Assembly (NCBI RefSeq): GCF_019925205.1
Contig: NC_083561.1
Location: forward strand, 9,237,217 to 9,301,216
From: Metopolophium dirhodum
Lineage: Eukaryota > Arthropoda > Insecta > Hemiptera > Aphididae
Direction: 5' to 3'
DNA length: 64,000 bases
Shown: positions 29,901 to 45,300 of the stretch, one piece after another
How the letters are laid out: each line of letters starts with the position of its first letter
Position numbering within the stretch: position 1 is the first letter of the stretch
Position numbers and translations under genes: made by a program
The notes under the pieces: generated by a model
Told to the model about the DNA's origin: nothing
Databases searched by the model: none
The model's input: the letters and a program-made list of their open reading frames with translations, nothing else

Positions 29901-32900
29901 TTTTCGTCGACTGTATTTTATTAACAATTCTGTATAGAGTTATTTTTTATCCAATTTCCTTTCAATCGTTTCCAATTCAGTGTTAACTAAATTATATGAC
30001 ATTTTTTAGTGCAATTTTACTATTAAATAATAATATATATAATGTGCTATCCCAAAAATAATGTTACGGTTTGGAAAAATAATTTCCTATATCCACCCAA
30101 AATTAAAAAAGTGATTTGAATGAATTTGAAATATAAATTTAATCCTATATAGGATTCATGTAGTATACCTAGTACCTACGTACATTATTAAATTATTTAC
30201 TAAAATAATAAGCCCTAGAGCTGATGGATATGTTTTTGTTTAATAGACAGGTATACCGTTTTACACTTAATAGTAGTGGGTTCATCCTAACTAAGTATAT
30301 ATTGAGTTATTTCAATTCTTATAGTAAATATTTTATAACATTTTACATTTAATGGAATATAATAATAGTAACTAAATATAATTTACTAAGTTTAATTAAG
30401 TTATTTAAAAAATACATACCTATATGTACCTACCAATTTAGCTTAAGTATAGTAAGTATAGATATTGAACTTTTTTTTATTTAAAAATATATTTTATTTT
30501 ATTAAATTTAAAATTAGAAAAATATTTTTAAACCAATTTATTTGTATTAGTTTGATGTTTAAAAACTTATTATATCAAAATAATGTATTTTATAATTTAT
30601 TCGCCATAAAATATAAAACTATAGACATTGTACCAACGTATATATAATATATTAATATATAATACATTAATGTATTAATGTATTATGTTTATACCATGCA
30701 ATTAAGTTGATAATATAATACGTATATATATTATCTTCGTACACTTTTCAGTTTCTTAAAATGATATAATACTATAAAAATGTAATATATCAATATAATA
30801 TGTATTTGTGAACTATATATTTTCAATAATATTCGCAGCAACTTATATTGTATCTATTTTTTTTTTTATTAAATATGGTTTTTCCCTACGTGTAACCAGT
30901 AAGCAATAAATCGAGAACCAGAGGGGCGCCAAAGAGGTTGTATCCAACCCTCCTTTGTTTACGATTGTGGGAGAGATAACCGGATGGAGAGACTTGAAAT
31001 AAGAGAGAGTGTGAGAGAGATTGAAAATGCGCGCACAGTCACATTTTGACGTGGGGTGGAAAATTCGATTTTAATTTAAATTTTGATGGACATGCGAAAG
31101 TTATCCTGAGTAGAAAGCATGTCAAGATGACATGATTTTACTGTAATATCTATCCCAGGAGGGGCCCTGTAGACAGTGGTCGAACAAGAACAAATCGTGG
31201 GGTTCTTTTGTTGTGGGTTTTGGACGACAGACGACAGCCAGACATGCCTCGCGATATATAAGCAACATTAATTTATATTTTTTTTATAGTTTTCCCTATA
31301 GGCATCTCTTACGTACTATCATATATACGTACCTAAACAACAGGCATGCATAAACGTTTTTACATCAGAGTGCATCGGTGGACAAAGACTTATAAGATGG
31401 CGTAAACGATTCTCATTTTGATTGCTTAACGAAGAAGAAACTTTCCCCTGATCATTTTATTCTTAAGATTTGCATAATACTGCCGTTGGCTAAAGGGTGA
31501 ATGATAATCAAAGGTCGTCGTCAGCCTTTAATTATGAAACGGAACGCAAAGGAATGACGGTAGGCGGTAGAATATCCGATGAATTATGATCCTTGGGATA
31601 GTCATTAATAGGCGTGCTTTACGGAATACACCCGATGGAAAATGCCGCACTTGTCTTTCGAAACTTTTGCTAAGAGAACGCATTCTCTCTCTTACTCTTT
31701 GCTCTTTTAATTTTATGAACATGTTATGATTAACTTACTAGAATAATAAACGAACTCTGAAATGAGGTTATTTGATTAAAATTATTATGCCATGGCGTTA
31801 CACACAAACATCAAGTATGAATATTAAGCACATTAGTAACAAATACAATTATTTTATAATACAAATATAGGTTAGGACATTAATTCAAATTAAGTATAAG
31901 TACATATCTAATATTTGTTGTGTAAAATAAATTAATAGTTGGAAAATAACATTTGTCGCCGTTAACATTAAATTATTTCATTTTTACGTAAATATTAATA
32001 ATAATAATAATTGTATCATTAAAAATAGATTAATAATTATTTATTATGATATATATGTAAGATAAGTGTAAAATAACTGTTTATTGTTAAATAAGACAGA
32101 CTAATTATTATAACGTTTTTTTTTATTATTTAAAGTTATTGAATAAAAGTATTAAAACAAGATTAACACTTTCAAACTGTATAACATTAATTTCTGTTGC
32201 ATATATTGTGAAGTCATCGGGTTAGAACAATGTTTAATTCGTATTCATGTACTTACATTATTTAACGACTTTGTTTATCAATTTATAACATTATTATTCT
32301 TAGTTATATATGATTAATTAAATACCTAAAAGAATAATAATCAAAATATGTATATCAACTTATCATAGGTACTTCTAACTTTTCATTTAAAAATGGTGTA
32401 CCTATAATATAAAAAATAAAATTGCTCTTTTAAATGTACTTTTATAATATGTATTTTAGTATTCATGTAGTATTCAAATTTTAAATTTCCAATTTTATTT
32501 TACACTGAACAATGACAGAAGGTACCTACCAATAATATTATAAACGATTTAAGCAAGTCTATATTAATAAAGTACGTATAGATACTACTTACGATTTGAA
32601 GAAAATATAAATTTCTATTTGTATGTTATTTTAATTATTAAAAATAAATGAATTTGGTTATTAAATAAGTTAAATAGGTATTACAATTGTAAAACAAATA
32701 AAAAAATATAAATATTTATGTATAATTTATATTGTATATAAATACAGCATGTGTCGTTTGAATTTCAAAGTACCATAATAGTAATCGTAATAGCCGAAGT
32801 TTACTATGGAATATTATTAAACAATAAAATGTATCGCACAATTGATTTTCGCAAGCACAAAACATAACAATATAGTTAGTATAATATATTTTATTTAATT

Positions 32901-35630
32901 AGAATTTGCCGACCTCTGTATACAAGCATAATTTTTTTTTGCTCTGTGTATCTTCGTCATAACTCTCACAGTTCATCATGGTACATTAACGCTTCAAATG
33001 ACGGCCGTTGCCGCTGCCTACCGACCTCGGGGAACTAATTTATACGTTTCATACAGGATATGGGCAAGTCTAAAGTGTATAAGAAATATCATAAATCACA
33101 ATTCTAGAGCAAGACGTCTGGCAATCATATATTTCTGAAAATAATACAAGATAACGGATGTACATTTTTTTTTTTGCACTGTAAACATTTTATGACAAAC
33201 GTTTATAGGGTAGTAGTGTGCTGTTCATTATTATTCATTATACTAATTAAATGTATGCATGGTAAAATTTTAAATCCTATAATATTGAAGCAATAGGTAC
33301 TTAAAATTATATGTAGTAAATACATAGTAAATATATATATATACTTGCGTATTATGGTATATAAATACTATGAAAAATTAATATTCATTTATTTATATAT
33401 TATTATACAATATTTTATTTATCATTAAATATACGGTTGTTAGCTATACCTATTTCTATTAACTTGAAAAATACAATATTGCGCGTTTAGTTTAAAAACT
33501 AATATACGAAGGTATAGACTTTTGAATTATTATTAAATATATTACACGCTCGTAAGTCGTAACACAATACCTCTATAATTGTTAACGGTACGTTGTTAGA
33601 ATCTTTAATGTTCAAATGTTATATGTACCTATATATATATTATATTATTAAATTGTACTATCCGAGTATCCGACACTTTAATATCGAAATATATATAATA
33701 TATATTCATTAATAGCTTAGAAGTTATTGATGATTTCTCAATTTAGGAAATTTTTTTCTTCAAAGTTCCTTTAAAGATAAAAAACACATATTTTCACCAA
33801 GAATTAGTTAGGCACATATAAATTACAATACCTATTGAATATTTATTGAAATTAAGAATGAAAAGGTATTATTAATTAAAATATTTTAAACGTAAGTATA
33901 CCTACTGTAATATAATTATATGGTTTTAAAAAACGGTTAATTATTTGTACTTGGATATCACGAACCAATTATAGATTGAAAGCTGATATTTTCACTTTGT
34001 TGACTCTGAAAGGATTAGTTTATATACCTACATTATAATACATAGATATCATTATTTAGTAATATACATGACGATGAGCATAATACGTAATAATTTCAAG
34101 CGTATATTCTATTAGAATTTATAACATACCATAATAATACAGTAAGTATATCATGTAATATGTATACTATTATAATATTACTATATACTACCTACATAAG
34201 GTTATCTGATTGAAATGGTTCATTTCTAAAAAGTCACGTTACATTTCGAGAACATTTCTGCAAATTATGTAGGATTAAATCTCTAGTGTAAAATGAATTT
34301 TATTATTTTTAATAAGCAAAATATGACTTTCTCACGTATCCAGCATCCATTATAATATAAACATGGCAGGGTAAAATAATGAAAAACGAAATAAATATTT
34401 TTTGTATTAATTCTGCATGAATATATTACAATAATATAATATAAATCGTATACAATTCATACAATTTTCAGTTTATTCCAGCTAAAATAAGTTTTAGCTT
34501 TATGTTTTTATTTATACAGTTAATTAATCAATATAAGTACATAATTACTAATTATTATATTTTATATTGATAAGTGATAAAAAATCTGGCAAGTATCAGT
34601 TTATTTCCAAAAAACTTATTTTCATTTTTATTCAACCTGAAATATAGTTACTAGAATTGTGTAAGTTTTGAATTTAGCCATAGAATTTTAAATTAAATAG
34701 TTCAGTTTTTAAATTTTATGAATTTTTAATGTAATATGTTACTTTTTAATAATGCACAAAAAAGAATTAACTAAATCAATTAAAAATATATTTTACTCAT
34801 TTTCTGATCAATTCAACATTTTCTTTATTAAAAATCAAAATTATAATATTATAATTTACACCAGAGCTACATAATTTTATATTAATATATTACAATAAAT
34901 GTGTTTTAATTTTTATTGCGTATGAACAGTTGTTACTACTTGTGTAGGTAGTATATATTAGGTAAATAAGATGTAAATTATTCTTGAGTTCAAATTTCCT
35001 TTTTTACCTTAATATTTTTAAACTTGAAAATAATAATATCAAAGGCAAGTGCTTTTAAAAACTAAGTAAATAAACATAATCTTTTTGAACAGTATATCAT
35101 CAGAATAAATATACTTGTGAGCTCGTGTTACTCAGAAATATGTCCGTATCTAAATTTATATTTCGTTCTGTTTGTAAGATTAATGCGAAAGTTGCATACA
35201 AATTTGATGAAACGGTATAAAATTATAAACCATTACGGCGGAAAGTATCAATAATATTATTAAGTCCGTTCATCTTCTGAAACATATAATATTATACTAC
35301 GATTACGGCTTTTCGTTAGTTTATAATAACTGTGCACATATATAGCTCTGATGTCATATATTATGTATGATTATTATGGTATTACCTAAATGTCACAGAA
35401 GTACACTAATTGGCTGACAGAACCAAAAACAATGTAGTTTGGTATTGTATCAATGACAATTAAATTGAATTGTATTCAACGTTAAAATTAAAGGATCCGC
35501 GTAGCTATATATATATTATATACAATATATACATACACGGCCTGTCAATATAACGCAGGGATGGGTCTAAATAAGTATAATAATAATAATATGCTGTAGT
35601 TATAGCCCGAAAATGTCTAGTTAAATCGTG
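26911..35630. other. AT-rich intergenic region upstream of the Dok-7-like gene
   Basis: About 8.7 kb with no recognisable exon. Noted features are a 13-bp inverted pair ACAAACAATGTAC/GTACATTGTTTGT at 27384-27418, and a less AT-rich stretch at about 30885-31260 with purine runs (GAGAGAGTGTGAGAGAGA). A second less AT-rich stretch runs over about 31370-31700. These two could be regulatory or untranslated sequence, but nothing in them identifies a gene. Confidence 0.45.
28334..28386 (+). repeat. (TG)n and (TA)n compound microsatellite
   Basis: A TG run, a short interruption and a TA run in intergenic sequence. Confidence 0.85.
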
Positions 35631-35939
35631 CGCCAAATTTTTGCGCTGTCGTCCGGCGGATTGATCGGGTTTTAAGCGGTCATAGTTGGTGAAAAATAAG
35701 GGAAAAAATGTACCTTATGTCTCCCGGGTCCCGAACAGTAGTATCAACACCACAGGGACCGAGTGCGTTTTGATAAATAACCCAATTTTCCCTCTTATGG
35801 CAGCTATTAATTAATGGATTAGGCCGCCGGTAATAACTCAACGACTAGAGTCTCTCAGCCCTATCGCGTCCCGATAATATGTATATGTAAGGAGGTTTTT
35901 TTGGTTTTTTTTTTTTTTTTGTTTTACCACAATACCGTC

Positions 35940-36376
35940 ACGCCACCATGTCGCCGGTGACCGCGAGGAGCGCCCATCGCCATGCGTTCCGTGTTGGAGG
36001 TTATGATGTTTCGGGCTGAAAAGGGATCGACTAGGCCACGGCATTTCCGCGCGCGTCACCGGCAGCCGCGTACGTCCGTACATCGCAATACTCAGTGGCC
36101 GGCGAAAGTTCGTGTTTTTCGTGTCGACGTCGTAGCATAGTTTTGTTAGCTTTTCCGCATTATTATCGTGCGTGATTATTCTATAAATTGTATATATTTT
36201 TTCCGATTTCATCTCAGAGTGTTTATGTAGTGATTTAGTGTTGAGAAAATTCGTAGAGAGTCTTGATCGTGCGGTCATTTGCGTGCGTGCTCGCGCGCGT
36301 GTGTGTGTGTGTGTGTGCTTGGTGGATTTTTTAGTGTTTTTTAAATTTAAATTTGGTGATATTTTTTTTTCTCGAA
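35940..36376 (+). promoter_or_regulatory. CpG-rich promoter/5' UTR of the Dok-7-like gene
   Basis: CG-dense block directly upstream of the Dok-7-like start codon, in strong contrast to the flanking AT-rich DNA, as expected for an unmethylated insect promoter. An initiator-like TCAGTG lies at 36092-36097, about 283 nt before the ATG. A GC/GT-alternating run (36283-36318) lies in the presumed 5' UTR. The start site is inferred, not proven. Confidence 0.45.
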
Positions 36377-39300
36377 ATGACCGACAGCAGCTATAATTCG
36401 CCTGCCAGGAGTTACGGGTCACCAGCTAGGAGCTTAAAAATGTTAGACAGGGTATACGGTTCTCCAGCTCGGTCGTATTGTGGTGATCATTCTTCCGCCA
36501 CGGAGTCGGAAGGTGAAGAAACGTTGGAGTTATTAACTGAAATACCGAGTTCGCCAGACCAAACAATTTTAGATGGTTGGTTAAAATTCAGGGACAACAA
36601 GAAAGTAAGTAGACTTAAGGCAATGACGTAATACCCGCGGGAAGGGGGGGCATGACGATCCGCTTGCACCCCTTGATATTCGCCATGTCATTATAATATA
36701 CTATGGACTAAATTGTAATAAAATAAAATAAAATAGTAAATATTATAATATTTTTACATGCATAAATAATATAGTAAGTATATAAGTGTTCAAGATAAAA
36801 AATAAATAGAGAGCGAGCTGTTTTGAATATGTCTATTTGTCTTTAATATGAGTCTATCGTGAGCTCACCGGTATTAAAATCTAAAATTCAATCGAACATT
36901 TAAATATCTATAATCTAAGCAAGGTTCCATATGGAGTTTTAAATTTTAAATTAAATTTTTTTTTTAATTTTTAATATAATTTAAACAATAAAAACTACTG
37001 TTACTAGATTTTAATGGATATTTATTTATATTTTAAATCAAAAAATAATTTTAATCGTAGCTCAGATTATATAAATATTGTTAAAAAAATAGTTCTTAGT
37101 TAAAATTTCCAATGGTTATTTTTAACTACTATGAAATTCAATTACCTTTATAAAGTTCCGTTCGTGTTCAGTTTCCAATCTAAAAAGGTGTTGTATAAAA
37201 CTTTTGAGCTCTTTTATGGCCCAAAATATATCCACCAAAGAAAAGTGCATGCATTACTTTTATGGTTCGTTTTACACCAAGAGCTTCCTCATTCCACTAC
37301 GAATCTAAAAATTACTGAGAATTAATAACATTTTAAAAGTTGACTGTATAAAATCCGAAAACAAAATTGTTTTAGAACGAGAATTTCAATAGGTTTTCAA
37401 ATATTAAGGCTTTCAAAATTAAAAAAAAAATGGTTTGTTTAAAAGCTATGAATAATCTATTGGTATTATAAAGATGCATATTGGATATCACATGTTGTAA
37501 AATAACGGTAAAAAAATGTTATAAAAAGCATTTCTGGAGTTCTATACATTATGAACGGATGTAAAAAAATATCTTGCCAGACATCAATAAATATTTTCAA
37601 AAGAGTTTTAAAATTCAATTTTATTTAGAAAACCTAATATTTGAAGCTATTTTTATTAATATGTCCTTACTAACTAATAAAATATACTAAAAATAATATT
37701 GCTTAGAACATAAAAAAAAAGTTTTAAATACTTATAATATTAATAAGATCGGCAAGAAGAATTATTGAATAAAAAATTATAACTGTAATAATAACCGAAG
37801 ACTGAAGTTTATTTAAATTTCAATTGTTCTGTTACATATAACATATCCACATCCAAAAATATTTATGACTATTTTATAAAGTTAATTTTGTTTCATGAAG
37901 TAGGTACCTATGACATTTAACCACAATATTATTTGTATATTATGAATTAATTTATTCAAAAAATATTAAATACCTCTATAGTTGTATGTATTTACTGTAT
38001 ATGATTTTACCTTCATATTCCTATTTACATTGACTATTTAAGCCTTAAGGTGTTGTTTTAACGAATATGTAAAGCTACTGCCTATAGGTTTTGTATTGAA
38101 GAAGGAAACTGTTGGTTTTTGAATGGCAGGATTAGGTAGGCAAGAATAATTATTGGATCATTAAAATAGCTTAACAATTATTATTCAAGCTTGTGAATAG
38201 TTTGGGAAATTGATCATAAATTTAACTTTTATTACGGTATCTTATGAATTTCCCAGGAGTTCTATCGACAGTAATATTCTGAAAAACAGTAAAATTACGT
38301 TGGGAAATGTAACATATTTTTAGGTAATCTGATCTTCACTATGAATTGTATTAGAAATTATTCCAATGTCATTGATTTATAATTTTTAAAATACGGTCAG
38401 TATAGCCATCTCCAATTTCAGCATATTTTAGTTTACCTATATTATATTATAAAATGCATTGATTTTTTCATTTCCTAATTTGTTTTTTTGTTTTTCTCGG
38501 TATAAAAGAAAATATTTTGTGTATTTAACTAAGAATAGAACAAACACGCTCCGTGACATCGGAGTACTAAATAATGTCTAAGGAATATAATTTTAGTTAT
38601 AGATGTATATTTTTGTTTAATTTCAATGCTAAACAGTATACATTAATATAATTTTTTGATTTTTTAAAAATAATATTTATTAAAAATGTACCTACTGGCT
38701 ACTGCTTACTGGTAACTGGTAAGGTAGGTTTTTCATTAAGATATTAAAACTTAGAAAGATTGTTCGCGAATCGTCAGACCATCCGACGTTATTATATTGA
38801 TCAATATTTAAGCTGATGACAACAACTTTTCCCCACAGTGTTTATTTTTTCGTCTTTTCTCAGTCAACAATGGTAATAATAATAAATATCCCGAAGGTAA
38901 TCCACAAACGGTTTTTATGTAAGTACGTATCGTCTTGTTCAGCAGGTACATAATAAGAGAGATCTCCTCGTTCTCTTTTTCCAGTTATGTACACAAAGTT
39001 ACTCACAGTATTAGTTTCCGTCGGTTTTGGTGCGTGCACAAGCAAACAAAGCGATTTGTCCTATGAAAATTTCGAGTAAACAAGGGGTCAAAACGTAACC
39101 AATTAATTCCGAATAAGTCTTGGCGTTAATATGTATAACATCATATAACGTATTGTAATATAATAATATAATATTATTAATTATGTCACTTTCATGATGT
39201 AACAAATTGTTTTTACATTTTATGACATTCTACTTCTACTTGTCAATACCTAGCTGTTTGTTAGCTATATGAAATCTCTTACTATGGTATTACATAATAA

Positions 39301-42300
39301 TGATATTATATGCAAATACAATAAAAATGTTAATTTTATATGAACAACAATGTCAATTAGTTTTGTTGATTTATACTTTATGTTTATCCGATTAAATTAT
39401 TCATTTGTCATTAATGTTTTTTTTAGTAAAAAAATTAAATAATTTGTATAAATAACTTATAACAAAAATAAAATTTAACAACTCACCGAATTATTAAAAA
39501 ATAATTGCTTAATTTATGTAAGATGGAGATTTAAATTATTTTTAAGAATATTTAAACAAATTTTAAAATTAATTATAAGTCAATCAGTCATTTTATTTTT
39601 ATATTTTTCAGACAATAAACGCGTTTGATCGATTTTTGTCAATAAACAACATTCGCTGTAGAATCATTTTTTGCATATTCATAGAATTCAATACAATGTA
39701 TGTAAACAAATTGCTGAATAATAATGATTTTTTTAATACGCTCTGCGATGGGTTATAAATTTTAATATTTTATCGGTCCTTGAATATAGTCCTTTTTTAT
39801 CATATAATGTAAATTTTTATATTATACAACATAGCTTTAAGTGTGTAATGGTCGGGGAAACATTAGTCATCAAATCTTATGCAGTACAGTGTTTTGTGCG
39901 CATTACAATAAATTATAAGTTTTTCTTGAGTGCATTATTATTATATATTTATAGTATGGGTACCTATGTATACAATTATACACTGGCATTATATATGTAA
40001 TATTATATATTTTCCAACAACTCTTTTTAACAGAGTGTTTCATTAGTTGATACACCATACTATATCTATAGAAAACATTCAAATTAAAAAAATTGAAGTC
40101 AGATGATAAAAATCCATTTGGTTGTAAAACCCAAACAATATAATATTTGCACGTACGCATGTTTTTTTAAAGGATTTTTGCATAGGCTTTTTTTCTCTTT
40201 GTGGCTTGTGCATTAAAAAAAAAAAAAATATTTTTTCACGGTCGGGTAAAAATACTATGAGGTTGGTGAATATATTTCCTATACAAAAGATATGCTTGTT
40301 TACATCAGAGTATCTATATTATTATCAAATACTCTTATGTGTTAAAGTTATAACGTGATTCCGTTCAAACAAATTATAAAATCATATGTAATATAATCAA
40401 CCAAAGCATGAATCAAAAAAAAAAAAAATCATAATTTTCATTTGAAAAAAGAATATTATATAATGTTGGTGCCTACAGGTGAAAGAACCATATTTAATAT
40501 TTTAAATACAAATATAATTAAATCACCGAATATTATGTTGTATTACGTTTTAGTTAAAGGTATTCATTATTTCATTGTACATATATAATGAATATAAAGT
40601 TATAACTTAATAAATCAGTCAACGATCACTGTATTTCTGTATTTAATTTTATCCAAATTATGATTTAACTATTTAACTGGTATTTATATTAGTTTAATTG
40701 ATGTGTCTCAAACGAATAACATAAAATGATTAAATATCAAAAGGTTATGTTTATGAACAATAATGACAATGTTAAAAATGGTTTGGACACTAAAAAATTA
40801 TACACACTCAAAAGATTCAAAAACGCTTATTTCTATTTTTTATTGTAAGATTCGTATTTTTTTTTAACCTTAAAGGAATAAAATGTAAAAAGAAGAGCGT
40901 TTTACAGGTCCATAAAAGTGGTAGCTGTAAAAATAAATAACGATTTTGCATGTTGTTGTTTTTTTTTTAAATAACATTATCGACGAAAGTCCAAAAACCC
41001 TCCATTTACCTACTATGAAAAATATTGACAAAAGGCAGTTTAAATTATTACTCAAACAACCATGGAATATTAAATATATTAAATAAGAATATTATTATAA
41101 CTTATTAATCAGGAAAACGACAGGTGAATTATAATTTATATTAAAATATTCTAGAGTTTGAAGACTTAACATAAGCTTTTGTATTTAGGTAACTGCTACT
41201 AACTACTATTACGATATAATTGTTATGAAGAGTACAAAAATATAATATGTATAAATTATAAGTGTACCTATATCTAATACATAATATTAAAATTGTATAA
41301 GTAGGTACCAAAGTATAGGTACAGAATAGATGTAGTAAAATGCTTATCGGGATTTAAACTAAATTTGTTTTTAACAAATGCCAAAAGTTATAATATTTTC
41401 GTAGTTAAATTATATGATAATATATTACTATAACTATATAGATACTTAGGTGTCTGAAGGCCTGTTAACTTTTATTAAACAACAGATTTGATGATGCATC
41501 TATGATAGGTGAACAGGTAGATTGACAGGTAATTACATTATTTTAACGTAGTTTTACGTGTTTGAACCTTCAGAAACGCATTAATCGTGAAAATGTATTT
41601 CTACGATGTGAAAATCGATTTACTGTCGTGTTGGAAATTTTAATATCCGGATTATGCATGGAATTCCTCAAAATCGGCATGATCGTAAAATATAGATAAT
41701 TTGTATTTAATTTAATATTATATTAACTATTAAGTCTATAATGCGACACTTTCAGGATTACAATAATAGTTTAACTCCATTATAAACATTCGAGACGTAC
41801 ATTCAATATACATAATATTACCCTACATTAATAATTAAAACAAATTTAGCCAATATCTATTCTGTATACAGGATAATAACATAATATATAATATTTAACT
41901 GATTTTACAAAATAGATAAGATATGATACAAAAAAGAGTATGTAGAAGTATAATATTAGGGCACCAGGTTTACCATAACTTATCTAATAAATAATAATAA
42001 CAAATATTGGGTGCATATAAATTCCACTGGTACATTTTTTGACCCGAAAAAATAAATGTAAACCCTACCAATACTAAATTAATGCAAGTTCCACCGATAT
42101 AATAAAAAAATCAAATCCAAATTTTAATGCACAGTTATATTCGTGCAATAAGAAATAAATAAATCAAATTATCAAAACCAATTTTGCCAAGAACTATGAT
42201 TATACTTTGGAAAATGTAGACATACGCTTTGTGCGCATTATCAGAAAAAATATCAACTTTTTAAAATTGATTAGGTACTATCATAATCTACAATTATTAT

Positions 42301-45300
42301 GATAATAATCAAAAACATCAGCAATTCAAGCTATAAAAGTTATAATCCATGAAATTAACTAAAGAGCTTTGTATTTCATTTTAGCTTTAAATTGGGAAAG
42401 AAAATATGTGTTATTATAATAAACTTAAGTTTTAATCTAGAATTTAAAAATAAAATTGGTTAAAAAACAATATCAGTGGACCTTACGATTATTTTACTGG
42501 TCAAAAATGTGTACCAGTGGAATTTATACGTTTTTTACAGGTAATAAATTCGTATTAGTGGAATTTACATATATTAAAGATACAATCGGTGGAATTTACA
42601 ATCACCCTAAAATTTAGGGCCTAAATAATACGTACTTTAGCTAGTTAGTAGCTAAATTAATTGAATAATATATTGATTAATTTATTTTAAAAATAAAATA
42701 AAATCTACAAAAAATTATAAATTGGGTAGGTATTAATCAAATAATATAAATTATCATAATTAATTTTAATCCGTATAATAAACTTGAGTTAATATTTTCA
42801 ATCAGAATATTATACAGGTAACAATATAATAAAATATGTAAATTATTTTTATTGTGATAAAATGTTCTATTTCTATTTCCAACTTTGACGGACCCTTTAT
42901 CCTTGGATCAAGTATGCCATTTGCGCTCAGTATCTCTCGCGACACTTAATGACCTTTTACTTGGTTTCACTTGACCTTACTCACTTACCTACACTGGCTA
43001 CACTTTCGATTATACCGGAACTAACTCTTAGGAATTCTTTTGTCGTATTTTACTTTATATTGATCGTAACTCAACGATTGATCATTTTACATAAATTATT
43101 ATTGTTTAAAATATGACTGTCGGGTTTTAATCAAATTTAGTCAAATTTTATCATTATTGATTTGGGTTGTGTTAATGTCTTTATAATAATATTTTAACTT
43201 TAAACATTACGAACTCAATGATTTAAGAAAACTAAAATGATGCATTCATAAAATTACTTTAAGTATATTTTCAGCAACTAAAAAAAACCAACAAACTCCA
43301 CTACGCCAGTAATAAATAAAGGGTTATTCGTATAGAATTAGGTACATTATCCATCTATAACTAATGTGTATATTATGAATTATAATAAATTATTATCAAG
43401 AAATTTAAAATTAACTTAATCTTTGATTATTTTAAGAAATGTTTTAAATACTACACAAACTTAATTGAAATGGTTGAAATGTAGATGCCAGAATTTTTCA
43501 TATTTTTTAACCGTAAGTTTTTCCATTGGTATAACGAGGCTCTGGTAGCTCTACGAAACTACTGATAAAATGGCATATTATACCGAGTACAAAATAGTGG
43601 TTATATATTTCTCTGTATTTAAAATTTATCTTTTTTGAACTCTGGAAATGTATAATAATATATACGTAGGTAGGTTAGATACAATATTTCAGTGGTGCAC
43701 AAGACATTTTGTTCAGGTGTAGTAAGATAACATTTTATTCGACCATCCACTAATATCTAGGTTTACCTAATCTTTAATTTTTTTTTCTTAGTTCAATATT
43801 ATATTACTTTAATGTTTAAATGTTTTAAGGATTAGATTTGTTATGAACATAGTGTTATAACATAAATTCAAACGTATCTAAGCCTAATTACTTAAAAAAA
43901 AATATTATCTGGTTTAGTTTGACCACTAAATTAGTATTAATTAGTTTCACTTCGTCTTCGTGGTTATACAAATTACCAATAAATGACAATACCTAGTCAA
44001 TATCTATTAGCATTGGGAATATTATATTGTATGCAATATAAGCAATATATTATCAATCCTATTACGTGGGTTGTAGGTACTTACATATAGTATTCTAATC
44101 TAATGAAATATTCATAATAAGTATGACATAGTATGACCTACCCATACTACAACCGATAAAAATAAAATTTAAGAGTTTATTAAACGTACGTATTATTGTA
44201 TTGATGAATTTTATTATGATCGATATCGAGAAACACTTTCACAATCTATTCGGATCGGGTATTAGTACGGTGTCTATTATTATTAATAATTTATAGTTAT
44301 TACTACCTATACCAGGTATATTTAATTTCAAAGATTGGGTGCTACACTGCTACTGCGAATTGCGATATTCTAATGAGTTCGTTTAAATATTCATTATACA
44401 TACTGCATAATATTAATAACAATAATAATAATAATAATGATGTGTAACGGCGTTCATCGGGTCAATACTCAATGGGTATCTATAACACTCGATATTTTGA
44501 AAGGTATGAATGAAATGATTATTATTGCGGCAGACTATGTTCATCGTCGGACGGCGAACCATTTCATTTTTATACTACATCACGAATGCAATATCCATAC
44601 ACCTATTTACAAATTTTGTAAACACCACTAATAATTATTTGTACATCTATAGGTGCAGTGTCTGCAGTATTCGTATACATAGTGTTCGTTTTCGCACGTG
44701 CGTTTTCCTGCAGTGCGAATCGCCGGAGCGTAATATTATATAATTTAATAGTTACACGTTCGGGTGCATCGCGCACAACATTATTATTATTATTATTATT
44801 ATGCAGATCGCCATTGCCATTCTTTCGGACGAAAAGTTTAGGGTGGAATATAGTGTCTTTGGCTCCTGCGCGCGGGTCACTGCCAATACTGGCGCGTTGC
44901 TCATTCATTGTCGTTTACCGATTTCTCCCGCACTCGAGTTGCGCGGGCGGACTGCAGCACCGGAACTCCGCGGGGTGTGGTTGACGGGTATTAGATGGGT
45001 TGTAACGATGACACAGTCGGTCGGATGGGGTTCGAATTAAATACCCGTACAACGAGCCGTTGTAGTTTCGGTTGCCGTTTCAGGTATAATATTATCATTA
45101 TGTAATACGATGATATATTATACGTATACAATTATATCATACACCTATTATAACACAACGGACATAATATCTTAATATGTATACTATGTACATGATACAT
45201 AGGTATTATATAAAAACAATAAATCTAATTAAATAATCGATATTATTTTTTTTTTTTAATACGTTTATTTATCATACAGTCGTGTACTTGTGTGTCATTC

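Noticed and set aside
35838..36422. 194-codon open frame on the minus strand
   Set aside because: It is antisense to the Dok-7-like promoter and first exon, includes simple-repeat Thr-His and Arg-Ala runs, and has no recognisable domain.
44437..45040. Several 64-108 codon frames on both strands
   Set aside because: Overlapping frames in a CpG-rich block with an ATT repeat producing Leu or Asn runs; no family similarity.
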